This document shows, piece after piece, positions 11,498 to 23,400 of a stretch of 64,000 nucleotides of DNA. Under the pieces are notes generated by a model, which searched no databases, was not told the DNA's origin, and saw only the letters and a program-made list of their open reading frames with translations. The stretch spans positions 11,734,001-11,798,000 of the forward strand of contig NC_133526.1 of NCBI RefSeq assembly GCF_048544455.1, written 5' to 3'. The DNA is from Silene latifolia. Lineage: Eukaryota; Streptophyta; Magnoliopsida; Caryophyllales; Caryophyllaceae. Each line of letters starts with the position of its first letter. Within the stretch, counting starts at the first letter, position 1. Made by a program: the position numbers and the translations under genes.

Positions 11498-12913
11498 ATG
11501 GCCGGAATAAGGACAAGAGCGGATGTTGCAAGGGCACAAGCCGAGTTGATTGAGCGCGCCGCGAGCGACACAAATCCCGACCCGGACTTTCCTACGGTTG
11601 AGTTTGCCACCCAAGCTCAAAAGGGTAAGTTTATTCTATTCAAAAATTGTCCCCTCACCCCGACTAAGTTTTTACATCATCCGTCCTTATCGACCCTTGG
11701 TTTAGCTAGGGAGACGGAAGCTCTCTTTACCGGGTGTGGCATGAGGGTAATATATACAATGCATGAATATACTTACCCCCGCATCACTTGGGAATTTTTG
11801 AGTAGTCTTCGGATTACTAAGCACCGGCAATCAAATATGGTGGCTACCCTTAGCTTTCGTCTCATGAATAGGGACCACACAATTTCATTGGGTCGGTTGG
11901 CTACCATGTTTGGGTTAGACATTGCACCGTCACATAACCCACCCGCTGATTTTCATTATTCCCGAGTGTGGAAAGCGATTTCGGGCCTAGAGGATAAAGT
12001 TGGAGTGAAAAGGGCCGCAATTAGTTGCCACAACCCCGTCATTCGGGTGTGGCATAGATGTATGGGATGCACCATTCTTGCGGTGGATGAGCCGTGGGTG
12101 TTTAGGACCAACGAACTTGAAATATTGGGGTCCTACTTGTTCACAAAACCGACCGCCTTTAAAATTAATGTGGCTCACCACCTTGCCCTTCATTTGTCAA
12201 ATATTTCCAGTTCTCCGGGACAAAAAGTCCCAATACATGTGGGTGGCATCATCACCCGAATTGCCCGAAATTTGGACCGTCCGGTAGACCTTTCTACCAT
12301 GAATTGGATACCCGGGGACACTTACTTAACCAAGCATTACTTGACCACCAAGCTTGAGTGGCTCAAAGTGAACCCCCTTGACGGCCATGAGTATTGGCAA
12401 ATAAATTACAAGAATTCTATCCCGCTTCCAAATGTCACCGCCATCAAAATTGAAAAAGATAAGGAAGATTACCTCCTCCCGATTGAAGCGGAGGTATCAA
12501 CGGAACAACCCCCTCCCAATGTTCCAAGAGTGTATTCGCGGGACCGTAGGGTGGACACTCCCTCCACCCTCCAATACCCACCGCCTCAAACTCACCAACC
12601 CCCACCTTGGCAATTCAAACAAGGCGAGGGGTCCTTCTCGAGCCAACCGCCGTACCCTCCTTTACCACCTTCCCTTACCGAGTGGATGGAGAGGATGGAC
12701 ATTGCCGCGGCAAAGGCCGCTAGTGAGAGGGATGTGTTGGGGAGGAAATTGGACCGGATTTACTATGATCAAGCCACCGGTACCTACCCCGTCTACGACG
12801 ACTTTTGTAGACGGGACTACGGCCCCTTTGATGCCCCCCCACCCTTCCTATTTTACATGGCCCGATGGGAACTACCCGAGAGCGGATGGGACGATGGTCC
12901 ACGGAGGTCTTAA
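11498..12913 (+). CDS. Athila extra ORF, ATHILA ORF-1-like
   Basis: This ORF lies downstream of integrase, where Athila elements carry an extra and sometimes env-like gene. The start at MAGIRTRAD is chosen because it follows a pyrimidine-rich leader and begins the part with normal protein composition. Residues around 30-300 resemble the plant ATHILA ORF-1 family (motifs YPRITWEFLSSL, HTISLGRLATMFGL). The C-terminal third is rich in P and Q. Coding-like sequence rich in G, ending in an acidic tail, extends to about 13223. I see no clear signal peptide or transmembrane segment, so there is no direct support for an envelope role; function unknown. Part of the fossil element. Confidence 0.7.
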   Translation: MAGIRTRADVARAQAELIERAASDTNPDPDFPTVEFATQAQKGKFILFKNCPLTPTKFLHHPSLSTLGLARETEALFTGCGMRVIYTMHEYTYPRITWEFLSSLRITKHRQSNMVATLSFRLMNRDHTISLGRLATMFGLDIAPSHNPPADFHYSRVWKAISGLEDKVGVKRAAISCHNPVIRVWHRCMGCTILAVDEPWVFRTNELEILGSYLFTKPTAFKINVAHHLALHLSNISSSPGQKVPIHVGGIITRIARNLDRPVDLSTMNWIPGDTYLTKHYLTTKLEWLKVNPLDGHEYWQINYKNSIPLPNVTAIKIEKDKEDYLLPIEAEVSTEQPPPNVPRVYSRDRRVDTPSTLQYPPPQTHQPPPWQFKQGEGSFSSQPPYPPLPPSLTEWMERMDIAAAKAASERDVLGRKLDRIYYDQATGTYPVYDDFCRRDYGPFDAPPPFLFYMARWELPESGWDDGPRRS

Positions 12914-13547
12914 CCTCCAGCCGGACTACTTTTCCGCCCCTATCTTTCCACCGGAGGGGCATAACGCCCATTGGGTAGGAGGCATTCGGCCCTACTTTGC
13001 TAGTGATGTGGGTGCTTCGGGGTCCGGTGGGGCCTTTATGGGAGATGCTTCTACGGGAGGTGATGGCGGTGTGATGAACATGAGTGGAGACTTCACGGGA
13101 GGTTTCCCGGGTACCGGCGGTAGTGGAGGTAACCAAACCTTCAACCCCGATGACTTGATTCATGGCTCCGAGTTTAGCACCAGAGAGAACAATGATGATG
13201 ATGATGATGAGATGGACTCCTAGTCCCGAGAGGCCGAGTTGGTGGCCTATTATCCCCCCTTTTCAATCCAAAATGACAAGTACCTTCTCTCCCTTTTATC
13301 TAAATTCTCTCATTCATGTTTAATTTATCGCATGCATTTCGTTAGTATGCATATAGTTGCATTCATCTACATTGCATTAGATTTCAATTTTGTAAAATAT
13401 TGTCACATTTAGTTATTGCATTCATATAGTATAGTTTGCATCGTATTTCAATATTGCATATAGATTAGATCATGCATTGCATTCTCATTTGAAAACCACT
13501 AAAAATTTGAAAAAATCAAAAATCACCAAAAACATGTATTTCATTTC

Positions 13548-14020
13548 CGAATTTCCTCCACACATTTATTTCCATCGGAAATATGTAAATAAATAAGTGT
13601 GGGGAGGAAATTCCATCATTTAAAAATACAAAAACATGTTATTTATTTTCACATATTCAAAACTCCAAAAACAAGTTCTTTTATTCCTCCAACTTGCCCT
13701 CCCATGTAAATGAATAATTGTGAGGAGGGCCTAAAAAAAACCCCAAAAACATGCATTTTCATTTTTCTTTATTTCCTCCACACATTTATTTCCTTTTGGA
13801 ACTCATGTAAATAAACAAGTGTGAGGAGGAAATTCATATATTCAAAAACAACAAAAATATGTTATTTCATTTCCAACTCAAATTTCAAAATCCAAAAATA
13901 TGTTATTTTTAATTTCAAAAATTGACAAATTTCAAAAATAGGTTCCTTTCTTTTCCCTATTCTCTCCCTATACTTTGTTCCATTGAGGACAATGTAAATT
14001 TCAAGTGTGGGGAGGGAAAT
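13548..14020 (+). repeat. Polypurine-tract-like hairpin repeats
   Basis: Four copies of a motif close to AAGTGTGGGGAGG occur at about 13594, 13717, 13816 and 14002. In the first and third, TTTCCTCCACACATTTATTT lies just upstream and pairs with AAATAAATAAGTGTGGGGAGG to give a stem of more than 20 bp. The same motif is the presumed true polypurine tract at 16264-16276. Confidence 0.8.
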
Positions 14021-15235
14021 ATCCACTTTGTGAATATTGTCTATATTTGTTCATATCATTATATACTTGTAAATTTAAGAAAAAGTAAGAAAATGCCTAA
14101 AAATTGAAAAATTTCTGAAAAATACAAAAATATTGCATTGTATATATATGTTTGGCTAACCTTTGGCATATGCATCTACCATTTGAGGCAAAAAGGAGCT
14201 AGAAGTCGCATGGTAAACTCGTTCTAATCTCTTACTCCTTTACCGTTCTTTCTTTTTGTATCTTGTATATTTGAAGGAGAATGGGATTTTGTGCCTTGGA
14301 TGTTCCCTTGGGGAACTTGTGGATTGTTGGTGTTGATGTGCTGCTAGGATTAGTCAAAATTGTTGCATGTTTACCTTATGTTCATTCCATTTCTCGCATG
14401 CATTTGTTTCACATGTAAATATGTGTTGTGTTTCTTTCTTGTTGCATTGAGTTTGTATATAAATTTTTGAACAAAATTTGGTCTAGGAAGGGAGTATGAT
14501 ACCCTCTATGATGATATTTTCTAGGTCGTGTCTTTCCCCTCTTAGTGGCTTGCACCTTATGACCTCCTTGTTAGGGTGTTTGCTTGCAAATACCTGGGAA
14601 ATGAGGCTAGACCGGAGAGTTTTGACCACCATGTGAGACTAAGACCGTAGACTAGGCCTGGATTTCGACATAGCTACTTAAATGTGAGATTTAGAGCCTC
14701 CTTGGGACCGGTACATCCATACCCGGTCTCCCTTAGGCGTGAGTAGGCTCCTTGCGTGGCATGTCACATCAAGACGCACAAGCATGGCGTTCTTTCCTTT
14801 TTAGACCATGAGATGTTCCTTTATATGCATATTTTGAAACAATTAGTTGCATTTTACTTTTGAGCCTCACATTACCAAATAAGCCTATTTTTCGACTAGG
14901 TCATATTTTGCTAACCCCTTTTGAGCTTGAACCTCTCTTTTGGCACCTACAAAACTAGCTACATACCATAAACAACCTTCCCTTACCAAGAAAGTTGCTT
15001 ACATGTTGTTGGTTGTAGGAAGATGGGTGTTTTGAGTCCTAGTTGATGATTTGGGTTGAAATAATGGTTCTTAATTTGGTTTGAAATAGAAAAAAAAAAG
15101 AAAAGAAAATAGAAAAAGAGAAAAATGTAATGAAAAAAAAAAATTGCACAATTACTTTGTTTGATGAGAAAAAGCCAAGCAACACTCCTTCATCAATGGA
15201 GTAGAAAAAGGCGTTGCAAGAATAAAAAGGGCATT

Positions 15236-15446
15236 TGATGTTTTTCCTAAGTGAGTCGGGTTTACACAATTTTTGCTTGATTTTGACGAGACAATTTCTT
15301 GTTAGGGTGTAGACGTTACTCATTGGTTGCAATAAGGTGATAATTTTCGTGTTTTTCCAAAGTGAGTCGGGTTTGCACAATGTTTGCATAAATTCGGGAA
15401 ACCAATTTTTGTTAGGGTGTAGACGTTACTCATTTGTTGTAATAAA
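15236..15446 (+). repeat. Two-copy direct repeat in Athila 3' region
   Basis: Two copies of about 105-110 bp share AGTGAGTCGGGTTT and the block TGTTAGGGTGTAGACGTTAC. They start near 15245 and 15355. They are non-coding. Confidence 0.75.
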
Positions 15447-16263
15447 GCGGAAGAGATGGAATTTTGGCGACTTCTTGATGTGTACCTCCACATTTCTCCC
15501 AAAAAGGTGCTTGCACCAACCCCGTTTCGACCCATCACCTAGCCCCGTTACAACCCTTGTTTCTTTTATGCATATTCTCCTTTTTTGCATCTCATTAATG
15601 GTCTTGTAGGAGAGGATTCCATGTTAGATTGCGGGCATGTCTCACGAGTCGAGTAGTTGAGTGATTTCGGTTACTTTTTGCACAAAAATCACCTGTTCTA
15701 AAAAGAAAATGAGAGACTAGTGAAAACCGTGAGGAAGTCGGTAGTCTTGGTCCCCTTAGTCATGGGTCGATTTGGTCGAATCTTTTGTGTGTCATGTAAT
15801 TCTCGAAGGTTAGGCTTTGGTTCCCTCTTTTCCGCCTTTGAATTCGTTTCTTAGGCATTTGGTTGTCACATTGAGGTTGCTTGAGCCACCACTAGGGCAT
15901 TGACACCCGCCAAGACTTTGAGACGGTATCTCCCGACCAAGACCTTTAAATGTTTAAAGAAAAACGGCCGCTTAGATGAGGAAGGCGGTTTGACTTTTTG
16001 TGATGCATCTTATATGTTGATTCATGCTTAATTGATTGGATGTGGCAAGAATTTTGTAGCAAGACCCAACTTGCCTTGCAATAGGGCACTTTCCCCTCAT
16101 AAGTGTTAAATTGCGAGTTGAAGGGGCGTTGAGTATGCTAATACTCGATCGGCTTAGGTAGTAGTTTAGTTGAGTGATGCTTATATTGTGCACCCACTCT
16201 CATATCTATAATAGTAGTGATTTGTACATTGGTTTTGGACTTACTCGAGGACGAGTAAAATTT

Positions 16264-16276
16264 AAGTGTGGGGAGG
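16264..16276 (+). other. Athila polypurine tract
   Basis: AAGTGTGGGGAGG ends two bases before the 3' LTR. This is the expected position and composition of the plus-strand primer. Confidence 0.85.
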
Positions 16277-16278
16277 TT

Positions 16279-17868
16279 TGATATATGATTTATTTGTGCC
16301 GAATTTCCCTCTTTCTTTTATGCATTCCGACTCATATCTAGTCTGTTTAGTGTGCCTTTCCTTGCATTTTGTGCCCAATCCCCGTACTTGTGATTTTATG
16401 TATCCTTTTGTAGGAACCGAGTCGAGTATAGAGGAATTGGGGCAAGAAAGGCATCCCAATGCCTTTACATGAAGAAGAGGTGAAAAATGTTGAACGTCGT
16501 GTTCTGCCGGCAGGCCGGCAGCCGGCCCACCGGCAGAACACACCCCCAGCCTTGGGAAATAACTTGAAGAAATCACCTGAGTGTTGTGTTCTGCCGGCAG
16601 GCCGGCAGCCGGCCCACCGGTAGAACACAACAGGAAGAGTTAAATTGAATTGAAGGAGAAATAGAGTTTTGACCTCGCTACCGGTAGGAGCACCGGTAGC
16701 CGGTCCACCGGTAGGACGCAACTCATCAAGGATTTGGAGATACTAAAGGTAGTGTTCTGCCGGCAGGCCGGCAGCCGGTCCACCGGCAGAACACACTTGC
16801 CAGCTAAAATATCAAATTGAAGTTATTTTGACAGCCCTGCCGGTAGGCGTGTCGGCAACCGGTCCACCGGCTGGACGCAGCAGCTGACGAAATTGGGCTT
16901 TTCTCCTCTTTTCTTCTTAATCTTATACGAGCCTATAAATACCCCTCCCCTAAACCTCTTGTACACACAACCCTAGATCTGAAAACTTTCCATATTCATT
17001 GTAATCTTTCCTTAATCAAGCTTTAATCTTTCCTTAATAATTATTAGTTACTCAGTAAAATTAGTTAGTATTAGTGAGAATCAATAGTTTACACTTGGTT
17101 TTTGAAGATTGTATTGGGAGATTTTTGGAGGTTTTCCTTCATATTATTCAATCAAAGCAATCATCTTTACTTTGTTGGTATATCTCTTCTCTTATTCACT
17201 TGTTAATCAATTGTTTACATTTTGTTTTGTCTCTTATAATTGCTATAATCATTTCCATGTCTTCTCTTTATGTTGTTTGTTCTTCTTCTCTTATTAGCAT
17301 GATTAATTCCAACATGAGTGAGTAGTTACCCTTCTAGGGTTTAGGGGGAGCCTAAATAGGATTAGTGGGCATGATTAGTTGATAGTTTTGAGTCTTTGGT
17401 GTAGGAATTTGTCTTTCTTAGCATTGCATACAAGGTGTTTGACGAATTGTGTGAGTGAAAGCTTGTGCCTTTTGTCTTACTAGCTTAATTCCTCCTTTGA
17501 ATGAAAGTTTGTTGGTGGTCTTGTTGCATGTTTTGAAATAGTTGTTGCTCAATGAAAGTTGGTAACCGCCTCTAGGACAAACCCTCACCTTAGACTATTT
17601 TAATCGACTTGTCGCCCATAGTTCATTTAGGTAACCTCGAAGACCCTAGACTTTTAATCAATCGAACACATACTTCATAATACTTTGTTTAGTTGCATCA
17701 AGTAGTTAAATCAAAACCCTTTTTCTTTGTTTTTGACTAGACTTGACTCTTAGTTAGACTAAGTAGAAACCCCCGCCGTCTTCGTGTTCGACCCCGATTT
17801 ACGACTAAATTGGGTTATTCTTGTTGGTGGTAAGTGTGTTGACCCTACCGTTGAAAGCTTAACCATCA
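16279..17868 (+). repeat. Athila 3' LTR
   Basis: This LTR of about 1.59 kb starts TGATATATG and ends CCATCA. It has the same five hairpins and TATA box as the 5' LTR. Its segment 17312-17839 is the apparent source of the patch now at 35001-35112 plus 43015-43439. Confidence 0.93.
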
Positions 17869-18344
17869 ATGATTCTAACTCTTAATTAATTCAAAACATA
17901 ATAAGAATAAAAAAATTTAAATAATTCAATTGGTTATATATGCATACTTTTACCTACCAACTTTTTGGATAAAATGAAAAAAGAGGATTGTTGTAATATT
18001 TATGTAAGAAAATTTATATAATTAATTATCTAATTAATTTCAAAAATTTATTTGATAGAAGAAGAATGTTTTGTGAACTAAGGGGGCGATAAAAAAAATT
18101 ATGGTGAAATAAATACAATGTATAATAACACATGAGGAAAAACCAAAAGACCATTTGTTAAATAAAAAAAATAAAAATAAAATGAATAGGTAGATTGATA
18201 CAAATTTATGAGAGGAAAATAAAGAGTTTGTATTAATTTGTTTTGTGTTTGAAACTAATATTTTTTATTTTGATTGTATTTTATAAGTATGTAACACATG
18301 GTATTTAGAGATTACTTTTAGTTAGATAATCAAGTAATTAATAT
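17869..18344. repeat. 527-bp duplicated host segment, copy 2 (interrupted)
   Basis: This is the counterpart of 2161-2687. It is separated from its first few bases by the Athila element and from its last 40 bp (29217-29258) by Retand-A. It is non-coding. Confidence 0.85.
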
Positions 18345-18927
18345 TGATGGGGCATATTCTGCACCCGCTGACCAGTCAACATATTGAGCAAGGTCAAAGA
18401 TATCCACAGCAAGTCAACGACTTAGACAACCTAACCGACGCCACCTGTCGGCCTGTCTCTCGTGCCTCGGCGGGGACAACTAGCCAGCCGAGGCACACAT
18501 CCGCGAACTCATATCCAAGACCCCTCGACGGTGAGTCAACAGGGCCCGCCGGCCTGCCATGGGTCCCTCGGCTGAGGGGTAGATCAGTCTTTCCACCTGC
18601 TAGCCACTTGGCCACTACGTGACAAAAGGTGAAAGTCTATAAATACTCCTCAACTCTCATTGAGGAGGAGATCCACAATTTAACCTAAGAATCACTATTC
18701 ATCTGGTAATATCTTCCTTATCTCTCTACAATACATACTTCGTCAAGTAACAACAACTTATCTCTCTAATTTTACTGACTTGAGCGTCGGAGTGAGTTCG
18801 CTCGGCCCAAAGCCGAGCCCTCAGTTTGTTCACTGTTTCAGGAGACCGAAAGGAGAAGCCAACCAAAGACGTCATTCTACAAGCACGGGTGGTAACAAAT
18901 AACTGCTCTGGAATTACATCCGGAACA
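18345..18927 (+). repeat. Retand-A 5' LTR
   Basis: This 583-bp LTR pairs with 28630-29216. A TATA box (TATAAATA) is at 18638-18645. A palindromic GC-rich motif, CCCTCGGCTGAGGGG, lies upstream of it. The LTR is the same family as those of Retand-B, roughly 85 percent alike by eye. Confidence 0.92.
18638..18645 (+). promoter_or_regulatory. TATA box of Retand-A 5' LTR
   Basis: TATAAATA lies in the context AGTCTATAAATACTCC and is conserved in the 3' LTR (about 28928) and in both Retand-B LTRs. It is the presumed core promoter of the sense genomic RNA. Confidence 0.75.
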
Positions 18928-18929
18928 AT

Positions 18930-18947
18930 TGGCGCCGTCTGTGGGGA
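18930..18947 (+). other. Retand-A primer-binding site
   Basis: TGGCGCCGTCTGTGGGGA starts two bases after the LTR. Its first nine bases are the same as the Athila tRNA-Asp primer site; the rest differs, so the exact tRNA is not assigned. Confidence 0.75.
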
Positions 18948-19027
18948 TCAGATACTAGAAGCTAGTCACATTCATTCCCAAACAAAAAAAAAAAACAAAA
19001 AAAAAACCCACCCAAAAAGCTAAGAAG

Positions 19028-20480
19028 ATGTCGAAACAACCAGAGAAGGTGTTGGTGGAAAACGAATTCTACCAAGACGACACATTCCACAACTCAGAAA
19101 TCGGGCAGTCTCCCACCGGCCGTATCACTGATACGACGAACGGGACGCCGAAGGAACAAGATATGCCGCTGCCCGCCAACCAGGTCACCATCATGGGACA
19201 TGTGGTTGACGTGGCAAAATCGGCTACTCCTGGACCTCATTGGTAGTACGTCGGCTCACACCGCCACACCGACAAGAGCGGCGGAACCCGGCCCAGAGAC
19301 CAGGGGCCTGAAATGTAACTCAAAGAGACTTGAACGGAGCACCGGAAGAAGCGGCCCTGTCAAGACGCCTGGGGAGCCCAGAGCGCTAGTGGTAGACCTT
19401 AGTCCTTCCCGCACTCACGGAGGACGGGCGTCGCCACGCCGCCGACGAGGCACCCCCGGAGGAGTGAAAGAAGTCCGACTCACCAGAGTCGGAGAAGAAG
19501 CCCGACTCACCAGAGTCGGAGAAGAAGCCCTTCCCGCCACGGGGAGAGGAGCCGGACTAGGGATGCGAGGAGCCGATCGCCGCGTGTCGTTCGACACGTG
19601 GTCAGACATCCCCTCAGCGCCTACGTCCTAGATACCCCGGTGCCGACTAAGCTGAAGTTGCCACCCATAGCATACAAAGGAGAAGGCGACCCAACCGACC
19701 ACATCGAGGCTTACGAGTCTCACATGTCAGTATGGGAGCAACCCGATGAGGTTTGGTGCCGAGTCTTCCCAACGACACTGCATGGGATGACACAAAGTTG
19801 GTACAAGGGGCTACCCGACGGGTCGGTATATCACATTACGCCGACCTAAAGGACACGTTCCTAGCCCAAAGATTTCTCGCAACAAGAGGAGGGCCGTGGA
19901 GACCTCGGACCTCCTGACTATCAGACAGGTTGGAGGCGAATCTCTCCGAAGTTATGTGAAGAGGTTCGACGCCAAGGTTCAGCAGATTCGTGAGCTGAAC
20001 AGTGAACTGGTAGCCTTCGCGCTGATGAAAGGCCTCCCGAGAGGAGACCTAAAGAATGAGCTCATCAAGTGCGGCGGCCAGAGACTAGACTCCGCCAGGA
20101 AAATGGCCGATCAAGCCCATAAGGTGGAGGACTACCACAAAACCTGGGTAGGCCCCAGCGAGGCCGAGCACTCAGAAAGAAAAAGCCGCCGGGAGGACAA
20201 CCCAGATGAAAAACGCCGTGACAATAATGGGTCACGGTCTGACAGGTCCACCAGGAAATGTAACTCGGCGGACGCCGGGGAGTTCGAAACGAACCGCCGT
20301 AAGCGGTACAATGATCACACCCCCAGGCCGTGTCTCGCCGCCGAGGTTTTCGCCCGAGCAAGAACGAGGGTCGAAGTGGGAGAGGCCTCCCGGCCGAGGA
20401 GTGACGGTGACACGAGCCAAGATCGTGAGTACCACGCCACACCGGTCACCTTATCGACAACTGCCGGCATCTGAAGAATG
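19028..20480 (+). pseudogene. Retand-A gag region
   Basis: The Gag region begins about 100 bp after the 5' LTR. It contains the retrotransposon gag signature (for example WYKGLPDGS, ESLRSYVKRFD, FALMKGLPRGD) followed by a basic, R/D/E-rich tail. The corresponding region of Retand-B is more readable. Part of a broken fossil element. Confidence 0.75.
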
Positions 20481-20499
20481 CCATCGAGGAACTGATCCG

Positions 20500-23400
20500 G
20501 AAGGGGAGCCTCGGCAAGTATGTTGCCAAAGGCCAAAAGACTGATGTCGGCGGTTCAGATAAGAAATCCGTCTTCGAACGGATAGGAGTAATCCATGTTG
20601 TCATCGGGGCAACGAGAACGGTGGTCCGCTCACGGGCACAAACGGCACTGAACGAGCCGTATCGGGCCATCAACTTTGTGCCCAAAGACAAATGCGACTC
20701 CCGCTTCCAAAGATCCCCGATATAACTATTGGGAAGAAGGACTATGAGGGAGTCATCGCCCCTCACAAATGACCCACTTGTAGTCCACTTGGACATAGCC
20801 AACCACCTGGTGAAGAGGTGCCGATTGACATAGGCGCCTACACAAACATTATGTACAAATAATGCTTTCTCAACCTCGGTCCGAAGGTTGATGACTTGAG
20901 CCCCCGCACCAACCCGTTGTACGGCTTTTTCGGGCCGGCCGGTACCCCTTGGGTCAATCAGCCTGCCGGTGAGGTTCGGCGAGGGAAGTGCGGCCAAGAA
21001 CGTTATGTCCGAGTTCGTGGTCATTGACGGCTCGTCCGCCTACAACGTTCTCATAGGCCGAGTCACCCCGAGCGAGGCCGATCTTTGTAATGTCCATCCG
21101 GCTCGACATTGATGTATGTCTCGGACCGGGGGAAAGCGCATAAGCTCGTTTCAAAGAACGAAAAGGACGAAGTGGTCAATGTCCAAGTGTCCGCCAGAGG
21201 GTGCAACATGCAATCCTTCAAAGTGGCGAAGAAGTCAGAGAAGGGGAAGAGCCCATCCTTGCAACAGAAGGGCGAGCGCATGGATACCACCGTCGGCATG
21301 GTCGAAGGAGCGGAGACCGAAGAGGTAGAGATTGACCCAGGCCGCACCGTAACTATCGGTGTTAACCTGGAGCCAAAATTCAGAGCCGCACTCCTAGATC
21401 TGCTGAGAAAGAACAAAGACGTCTTCGCCTACTCAGCGGCCAAGATGTCGGGCGTGAGCCGGGAGGTAATTTTTCACAAGCTTAACGTACTCCCCACCGC
21501 TCGCCCTGTCAAGCAAAGGATGAGGAACTCCTCAGCCGAGAAGGATGAGGCCATAAAAGCCGAGGTAGATAAATTATCGGCGGGGGCTTTATCATGCCTT
21601 GTACCTATCCTGAGTGGTTAGCTAATGTTGTAATGGTGAGGAAATCATCGGGGGCATGGAGGATGTGCGTGGATTTTACCAATCTTAATAAAGCATGCCC
21701 CAAAGATTGATATCCCCTGCCTCGAATAGATAGTTTGATCGACGCGACGACGAGTTTACACTATCTTTGAGCCTGGGACGCCTTCTCGGGTATCATCGGT
21801 GTTCATGGCCGAGGAAGACATGCCTAAATGCGCATTCATCACCGCTAACGGCACATACATGTACAAAATGATGCCGTTTGGTTTAAAGAACGCCGGTGCA
21901 ACTTACACAAGACTGGTGGACAAAGTGTTCCAAAATAAAAAAGGGCGAAACATTGAGGCTTACGTCGACGATGCTATTGTAAAAAGCAAGTCCGACAGCG
22001 AGCACTTAGCCGATTTACACGAGACATTTTGTTCACTAAGGAAGTACATGATAAAGCTCAACCCAATGAAATGCAACTTCGGTGTCCGGGCAGGTAAGTT
22101 TCTCGGCGTACTTGTCAGTGCCAGGGGAATTGACGCCAATCCGGACAAAGTCCAGCGATCATAGACTGCACTGGAGCCGAGGAATCGAAAGGAGGTCATG
22201 ATGCTGACCGGGAGGATGGCGGCTCTAGCCCGTTTCATCTCTCGGTCAGCCGACAAGAGCACCCCATTCTTCAAGGTGTTGAAGGGGAATAAAGACTTCG
22301 GCTGGGGGGAGGAGCAGAGCACATCTTTCAAACAACTGAAAGCTCATCTTCAGACTCTCCCAACCCTGTCCAGGCCGATGCTGGGGGAAACACTATATCT
22401 GTACATAGCAGTTACCTCGGCCACGGTCAGTGCCGTGATCGTCAGAGAAGAGGACAAGCAACAACACCCAATCTACTTTGTCAGCCATACATTGTTGCCC
22501 GCCGAGAGAAATTACCCGCTGATTGAAAAAGCAGCCTTTGCTGTCGTCGTCGCTGCAAGGAAACTGAAACCCTACTTCGACGCACATCCCGTGATGTCCC
22601 TAACCGACCAGCCGTTGGAGAAAGCATTGGAAAAATTTGAGCAATCCGGCAAAGCTCATCAAATGGGCGAGAGAGCTATCCGGCGGCATTCGGTGCAAGC
22701 CGAGGCCCTCGATAAAGGGACAGAACGCGATTTCTGGCCGAATGCACATACCAAGAAGAGCAAAACCCCGGAGTCTGGGAGGTATACACCGACGGGTCCT
22801 CCACGACGAACAGCTCAGGAGCCGGCATACTTATCATCAGCCCAAACGGGGACGAGTTCAAGTACGCCTTGAAATTTACCTTCTCGGCCTCAAACAACGA
22901 ATTCGAATACGAGGCGGTGATAACCGGAGTCGAGCTAGCTAGGGCCGCAGGGGCGGAGCACATCATTTTGAAAACAGATTCACTTTTGGTGGCTAATCAA
23001 ATCAGAGGAGAGTACGAGACTCGAGACGACGGAATGGTAAGATACCTGGAAAGGGTAAAAGCTGACACCTCAAAGTTGAAATCTTTTCAGATACAATGCA
23101 TTCCCAGGTCTGAGAACAACCGAGCCGACGCTCTCTCAAAACTCGCCAGTTCAACCATCAAGAATGTCAGCCGAACCGTGCTGGTGGACATCAGAAATGC
23201 CAAGAGCATTACTGAGGCCGTCGACATGGTGGGTAACATAGAGACCGAGACAACGTGGATGACTCCGATAATGAAATACAAATTGACAAGTGAACTACCG
23301 GAGGGCCGCAGTCTCGCACGAGAAAATAAAGAGGATCGCAAAGAAGGTACTTGGTGTTTGATGGGGAATTGACAGAGGTCCGTGACGAGGCCACTCTTAA

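Larger units (their letters stand above)
13230..16263 (+). other. Long non-coding 3' region of Athila
   Basis: About 3 kb between the extra ORF and the polypurine tract holds no convincing coding sequence. It contains four polypurine-tract-like hairpins (13548-14020) and a roughly 110-bp direct repeat (about 15236-15446). Long 3' regions of this kind are usual in Athila. Confidence 0.75.
2697..17868 (+). mobile_element. Athila-type Ty3/gypsy LTR retrotransposon
   Basis: This LTR retrotransposon of about 15.2 kb has LTRs beginning TGAT (CGAT in the 5' copy) and ending ATCA, with a 5-bp target-site duplication ATGAT at 2692-2696 and 17869-17873. Order of parts: 5' LTR, primer-binding site matching tRNA-Asp, gag, protease, reverse transcriptase, RNase H, integrase, a GC-rich hairpin array, an extra ORF resembling the Arabidopsis ATHILA ORF-1 family, a long non-coding 3' region, polypurine tract and 3' LTR. 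The large size, long LTRs, DLGAS-type protease motif, tRNA-Asp primer site and extra ORF after integrase all point to Athila. By-eye LTR divergence is roughly 2-3 percent, so insertion was about one million years ago under usual plant rates. The structure is complete end to end; the coding part appears to have about three breaks. Confidence 0.93.

Noticed and set aside
2161-18344. The 527-bp flanking repeats as LTRs or as a giant target-site duplication
   Set aside because: They lack TG...CA ends and a primer site, and the Athila element has its own 5-bp duplication inside them.
22676-22966. Minus-strand ORF over the Retand-A RNase H
   Set aside because: It is a shadow of the pol frame, with no independent support.
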